Assembly: GCA_008638375.1 (NCBI GenBank) | Contig: CM018052.1 | Location: forward strand, 27,300,045 to 27,364,044 | DNA: 64,000 bases | Source of the DNA: Nyssa sinensis | Taxonomy: Eukaryota; Streptophyta; Magnoliopsida; Cornales; Nyssaceae | Direction of reading: 5' to 3' | Shown here: one piece after another, positions 58,938 through 64,000 of the stretch | Numbering within the stretch: position 1 is the first letter of the stretch | Layout of the letters: every line of letters starts with the position of its first letter | Notes under the pieces: generated by a model | Seen by the model: only the letters and a program-made list of their open reading frames with translations | Databases searched by the model: none | Told to the model about the DNA's origin: nothing | Translations under genes and position numbers: made by a program

Positions 58938-59938
58938 ATATAAAACTCAACATATGCATATTGAAAATGAGAGTAAAAACTTGCTTCCATTTTCAAACCA
59001 TTTGTCATCTTATCACTTCCATTAGTGGAATCCGTTTCGAACCGGAGTCCCATATTACTTATCAATGGAGATATCTCATTTGCCTGGGGGATTAGATCCT
59101 GCTACCGGGCATTTCACATGACAGGTCAATGAGTTACAATAAGAACCCAAAATACTGACTATGTGGGTTTTTGACAGGTCAATGGGATCCGAAGAAACCC
59201 AAAATACTGCCTGTGTGCTTATGCACCATTATCTTATAAAACATTTTTCATGTGACTTGTCTCATAGATACTTTTCATAAATTCGTAAATAACATTCGTA
59301 TACTTGAAATAAACAAATTCAGAATATTTGACAATAATTGCATTTTAACTAGACATGCTAAAAAGTAGTTGAAGGAAAAACTGTTGCAGAAACCAATCAC
59401 TAAGCATGTCACAATGAATTTCTAAAATAGAACAATTAAAAACTGAATCATGTAAATACTGAATTTGAAACTTCAAATACTTCATATCTTATACTTAAAA
59501 CCCTTTTTAAATCATGGAGTCAAATTTCCAATTCAAACACAGGGTTACTCACCTTGGTTCTTTAGGGTTAGTGCTAAAAATGCGCTTTCCCACTTTCCTT
59601 GTAGTTCCTAAGAACAATTCATAAACATCTCATCAACTTCACATTCATTGTGATATCATCATGATATTCCTTAACTTATGCTTAAATCGTATTAGATCTT
59701 AAAACGATTTCGTAATTTCGTATGTACTTAATGTAACTCGTATTCTTAACTTATGACACAATTTAATGTGTTAGAAATTGAATCTACTTCAATTTATACT
59801 CTTCTGGGAGTTCTATTAACTTTAATTTAAAGTTATTTATTTGACGTGTTTACGTGTCGTGTCTCTTCGTATTTCGTTTCTTGTACTTGCCTTAGTAATA
59901 GTACTTTGGCATCATTTCAGTTCATAGTCATCTAACAG

Positions 59939-60470
59939 ATGCTATTCATCAAATTTTATGTCTTTTTATTTTAGACATTTCTTTAGGTCGAATAGACTCT
60001 ACCATTGAGTCCAGAGTGTCGAAGAAAGTCGGTTTAGGCTTTCGTAACATTTAATTCGGACTGTTATATGTAAAAGGGCAAAATAGTCATTCACCGTTTT
60101 ACGTGTCATATTTTCCTGTACTTCGTTTCGTAATTTGGACTCCATTTTTGAGTCCGGGATGTCAAAGAAAGTTAATTTAGACCTTCTCTGATTTCATTTT
60201 GGCTTTAGGGGTACCAGGGGTATTTTGGTCATTTTATCCCTTTACGTGTCTTTATTTTCCGGGACCCCGTCTCGTGTCGTGGACCTCACCATTGGACTCA
60301 GAAGGTCCAAGATAGTAAGAATACACTAATAACTTGTTAATTTTTGGTCAAGGGGTATTTTTGGTCATTTACCCCTTACGTGTATTTATTTTTCGGGCTC
60401 CGTCTCGTAAAACGAACCCTACCATTGATCTCAGAATGTCCAAAATAGTAAAAATACACTATTCATATGC
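59939..60470 (-). promoter_or_regulatory. Shared LTR cassette in element E
   Basis: GATGCTATTCATCAAATTTT (motif in complement), then units with CCATTGAGTCCAGAGTG (60002), CCATTTTTGAGTCCGGGATG (60144), CCATTGGACTCAGAAGG (60289) and CCATTGATCTCAGAATG (60422), about 135-145 bp apart. Linkers read GGGCAAAATAGTCATT and TTTTGGTCATTTTATCCC. Confidence 0.72.
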
Positions 60471-60780
60471 TTAATTTGGACTTCGTTTACTCTATTTATG
60501 ACCCAAGGGCAAAATAGTCATTTTACTTTATTTATTAAATAATTAAATTAATTATTTAATTATTTAATTATTTTTCCAGGGGTCTAAATGCATAAAACTT
60601 CCATAAATTGGGCAACAGTAGGATTGTCCAGAAGTTCTGGGGTCAATCCGAAATTAAGGAAACTATTGGTTTATTTTATTTTTACTTAATTAAATAAACC
60701 AAAGGGTTCGGTCCAATTTTAAATGAACCAGTCCGGTTCAGTTGGAAACCAACCGGTTTAGCCGGTCTGCTTACATGTGG

Positions 60781-60801
60781 CTGACGTCATCATGACGTCA
60801 G
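60781..60801. promoter_or_regulatory. Double TGACGTCA palindrome in element E LTR
   Basis: Identical 21-bp palindrome around TGACGTCATCATGACGTCA, about 1.56 kb from the LTR start in element sense, the same relative place as in the gag-only element. Confidence 0.6.
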
Positions 60802-62357
60802 CCCTAATCTCATTTAAATTAACCGACAGTCCAAAACGGTGGCGTTTCAATAAATCGGTGGCAAGCCCAGAGGCTGCCACCTGTCCGAGTCAACTCAGTC
60901 TCTTTTTAAAAACGAGTCAACACGTCATCGTCTTCCCCACGAGATCCCCTCTGAAACCCTAATTCCCGAATTTCTTTTTCTCCTATTTCGTGCAGTTTGG
61001 ATCCATGGATCCTCACTGTTTTTGCCCCAAAATGTTTCTAAGAGATAACCAATTCACTTGGCATTCATTTTAGAGTTCAAAACTCATTCGTGTGTTCGGT
61101 TTTTGACATGATAACCCGAACTGTAAGTCGGTCATACATGCTTATTTCTTGATGGTTTTTCATGGAATTTGGCTTGGTTTGTTCCCCTCTTCATGGGGAT
61201 TAATTTTCCATTCTTTAAAACAAGTTTTGAGGTGCAGTTGAGGTGTTGGGTTTGAAACCCGAAACCTGCAACTCAATATTCAAAGGGCTTTTGTTGAGAT
61301 TTTTGATCGCGGCTAGGGTTTTTCATGACCCTCATGACTTCTTCTTGAAGCCTTGATAAGCTAAATCAAGCTTAAAGAATTTCGGTTCAGACCTGCCATG
61401 GGCAAGGTCTTCAATGGCGGTCGTTCTTGGGTTAGGTATTTTTGGGTGTTTTGAAGCTCAAAATCCATAGCTAAACAAGTCTAAATATGTTTTTCATGTC
61501 ATATGTACAATATAAAAGCTTAAAACAGATTATACATGGAGAGATTTTAGAGAGAGAAAAAAAATGGAACTTGAATTTTCTCACCTTTTTTCTCTCGGTT
61601 TCCTTCCTTTTTCTTGCTTTAATTCCTTCCTTAGCTTCTCAGTTCTTCTTCTTTTATTTTCTTTTGCAAGAAGGAAGCATGGTTTGCATGCTTGGAATTT
61701 TATAGCAAGGTAACCGACCTCTCTCTCTCTTCACTTTCTCTCTCTATCTCTACACGTTTGCAGCCCTCATTCTTGACCTTATCATCCCATCTTACACTCC
61801 ATAATTTCTACTTTTTCATCTTTGGCAATTTACATTAAATGGCCCTTGATATTTTGGGTGTTATATGTATATTATATATACACACACAAACTTATCTACA
61901 CACACTCACACACACAGCCGACACACACACACCTCTTCACTCTAAATTTTAGATATTTTCACTTATATATATTTAATTTAATCATATACATACATGCATA
62001 CTTACATGAAATCATATACATACATGCATACATACTTATATATATATAATAGTTTGTTATATTTTATACTTTATACTTTATACATGTATCTAGGTATATA
62101 TATACATAATATATATATATACCCACTTGTCCACTTATACATGCCTATATATACTTGATAGCATACACACATAATACACATAATGGGTGTATATGTGTGT
62201 TCATGTAAAATCAATTTTAATAATAAATTTTATTCTCATATAATAAATTAATTAATTATTTAATTAATTAATCCTTTTTAATGTAAAATTTCTACATAAT
62301 TTTCGTTGCTTCGTAAGGCGTGCCATATGACCCGGTATCCCGGGTCGGGATATTACA

Positions 62358-62727
62358 TTCTTCCCTACTTAAAAGAGTTTTGTCCTCAAAACTCAACTAC
62401 TCATATATCTTAACAATGTTTACGTGTATCATTACTTATTTCCAACTTACTAACATAAAATTTTCAATATCTCGAGTCACGTTTTGGATTCATATCTTTT
62501 TAGGGTTTAAGGGTTTCCTTGATCAAGTTGGATAAAGGCAATACTGTGCGTTTTTCAGTTCCCTTAGTTACATGATAAGGTGGCCATTCCTCACCGGTAA
62601 CAAAAGTCCTGACAGCACACCAGTAACTGTCAAAATCCTCCTTTTCATAATTTCAGTTATCTATCTTCTTCGTTCATGTTTTACTTCTAATCTTTAGACT
62701 TTAGACTTTATTTCTTCTTACGTTACT
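62358..62727 (-). other. Element E interior without gag; polypurine tract
   Basis: On the minus strand it ends with the GAGTTTTGAGGACAAAACTC stem-loop and AAGTAGGGAAGAA polypurine tract at the LTR (62358-62396). The other 330 bp has no open frame or gag-like phrase. Where the related element has a gag gene of over 1 kb, E has only this. Confidence 0.75.
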
Positions 62728-63143
62728 ACGGGTCCCATACCCCGCTCTTATTTCATATCATATACTTACATCTCTATTTCATGTCATATACTTATATCTC
62801 TATTTCATATACTGCAGGTCCCATACCCTGCCTTCCTATCGTACACGTACTTCTAATAACTTGACTTACTCTAGTGCAGGTCCCATACCCTGCCCTTACA
62901 TTACATTACGTATCACGTACTTACATATCTAATTCATGAACTGCGAGTCCCATACCTCGCCTTTACATTACATAACGTACTTCGCGTATCTATTTCATAT
63001 AATGCGGGTCCCATACCCCGCCTTCCTATCATAACATATACTTCACATAATCATTTCATATATCGCGGGTCCCATACCCCGCCTTCCTATCATAACATAT
63101 ACTTCACATAATCATTTCATATATCGCGGGTCCCATACCCCGC
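62728..63143 (-). repeat. Stem-loop array in the element E leader (seven copies)
   Basis: Eighteen-base stem-loops start at 62728, 62814, 62876, 62943, 63004, 63065 and 63126. The last four are exactly 61 bp apart. All keep loop TCCCATAC. Stems are GCGGG/CCCGC (three), GCAGG/CCTGC (two), GCGAG/CTCGC (one) and ACGGG/CCCGC (one, single mismatch). Paired changes keep the stem. Confidence 0.87.
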
Positions 63144-63314
63144 CTTTTCTTCATATTACGTACTTCACATATTTAGGTAGCCTAGGACTTACCTAACTCA
63201 TAATTCTATTTCGAATCTTCTATCGTTACTAAGTTGATCTTAGTCAACCTAGAACTAATCTTAATCATTCTTCATTTAAATTTCAGTCTTTTCCCAAAAG
63301 ACCTAATACCTAGT

Positions 63315-63326
63315 GCTCTGATACCA
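63315..63326 (-). other. Primer binding site of element E
   Basis: Minus-strand TGGTATCAGAGC, three bases from the 5' LTR (63330), for initiator Met tRNA. Confidence 0.92.
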
Positions 63327-63329
63327 TGT

Positions 63330-64000
63330 TGTCACGACCCGAAACCCACCCTAAGCGGATTGCCGGATCGCGATCGCCGCCCCGAGACCCGAGGGCCCCG
63401 AGACAAGGCTCGCATATGCAACGGTATCGAATAGACGTGCGACATGCGTATTGCGGAAGCGTGAAAAACTTTTTCTTTTCTTTTCTTATTTAAATTTACG
63501 CACATCCGTCCGATACTGCCGCTCCATACATAGCATACATGGTTACACATTCAGAGTATAACTAAAACTTAAAAACTTATAACATTAATACAATACATAT
63601 TCAGTTGCCCTGAGGGCTTAATACATATCCTTACATTATCTACTAATACAAAATGTACTACTAGAGTTCATAGGTTCCTCAAGAGAACTTCTTAAACATA
63701 TCTTCCCAAAATCAGTAGATTCATCATCAACGTCCTCAAGTCAAGACTGCTGCTAATTACCTGAAAGGGGGGGTCCGAACAAAGTCCGGGTAAGCTAATC
63801 TAAGCTTGTGAGCAATTCCAGCATTCGTCATGGGGTTTTCAATTAGCAGTGGTTTAGTACATAAAAGTTTGTAAAATAATCACCGCCAATTGTTCGTATA
63901 CTTTGAATACAGAATATATGTATTCCTTAAATCATGTAGCTTTGAAACGTTTAAAGTATTCAAGCTAAACTCATACTTTGTCAATAGAGTATATAACTCA
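63330..64000 (-). repeat. 5' LTR of element E, partial
   Basis: Matches 58064-58734 with offset 5266 and no difference seen. It continues beyond the window. Confidence 0.9.

Larger units (their letters stand above)
58064..62357 (-). repeat. 3' LTR of element E
   Basis: Plus-strand start TGTCACGACCCGAAACCC, end GGGATATTACA. It contains an 89-bp tandem repeat (58671-58937), the common cassette (59939-60470), the double TGACGTCA palindrome (60781-60801) and CA/TA microsatellites (61870-62170). Confidence 0.9.
58064..64000 (-). mobile_element. Element E: LARD-like element with 4.29 kb LTRs and no gag (right end outside window)
   Basis: LTR at 58064-62357 and a second LTR from 63330 to the window end surround 972 bp with no gag or pol. 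It reads on the minus strand. It is related to the gag-only element in LTR ends, cassette, leader stem-loops, PBS and polypurine tract. The visible 671 bp of the two LTRs looks identical, which implies a very recent insertion. ATCCG (58059-58063) is the presumed target copy, with its partner outside the window. Confidence 0.88.

Noticed and set aside
62728..63143. CRISPR-like array (repeats with spacers)
   Set aside because: Plant DNA. The spacers are themselves homologous, so this is a 61-bp tandem repeat, not unique spacers between constant repeats.

Overview
This is a plant nuclear DNA window, most likely from a eudicot, made almost entirely of transposable elements. The evidence is plant-type CACTA transposase remnants, L1-type LINEs, a tRNA-derived SINE, Ty3/gypsy elements with very long LTRs and initiator-Met-tRNA primer sites, introns, AT richness and many microsatellites. 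I found no host protein gene, rRNA, functional tRNA or CRISPR. Most open frames either belong to transposons and are broken, or are chance frames in LTRs. The species cannot be named from the sequence.

Layout. 1-7113: 3' part of an En/Spm (CACTA) transposon with TNP2-like and TNPA-like pseudogenes, subterminal repeats and the terminal TTTTCTTGTAGTG. 7114-11213: LINE remnants; one LINE is split by a 2.7 kb solo LTR (7687-10378) flanked by GGAAA. 11214-18611: degraded DNA holding a LINE fragment, a SINE with target duplication (12651-12934), a palindromic MITE-like element (13982-14139), CACTA-type subterminal repeats (16131-16580), an old LTR fragment and a Ty1/copia integrase remnant. 18612-21216 plus 39752-41449: one L1-type LINE on the minus strand, cut in two by gypsy element A (21217-39751, duplication ATCTG). 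Element A is itself cut in its gag gene by a very young gag-only element on the minus strand (25616-35189, duplication CTGCT, LTRs about 3.95 kb, intact 360-residue gag).

41450-52943: an LTR-gag-LTR-gag-LTR array of a second gag-only family (C), inserted in the same LINE. Its third LTR is interrupted at 52944 by element B, of which only an LTR of at least 5.1 kb is seen. B is interrupted at 58064 by element E, a minus-strand element with 4.29 kb LTRs, a 972 bp interior and no gag; its second LTR runs off the window.

How it fits together: the autonomous-type element A is defective, having lost integrase and part of its 3' LTR. The gag-only (TR-GAG-like) and gag-less (LARD-like) elements must have used enzymes made elsewhere. 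Despite different families, the LTRs share a diverged unit of about 134 bp and a short motif (GATGAATAGCAT). The two minus-strand families also share a 5' leader carrying a 61-bp-period array of small stem-loops with compensatory base-pair changes. That array, and the cassette common to the LTRs, are the best candidates for undescribed biology here.
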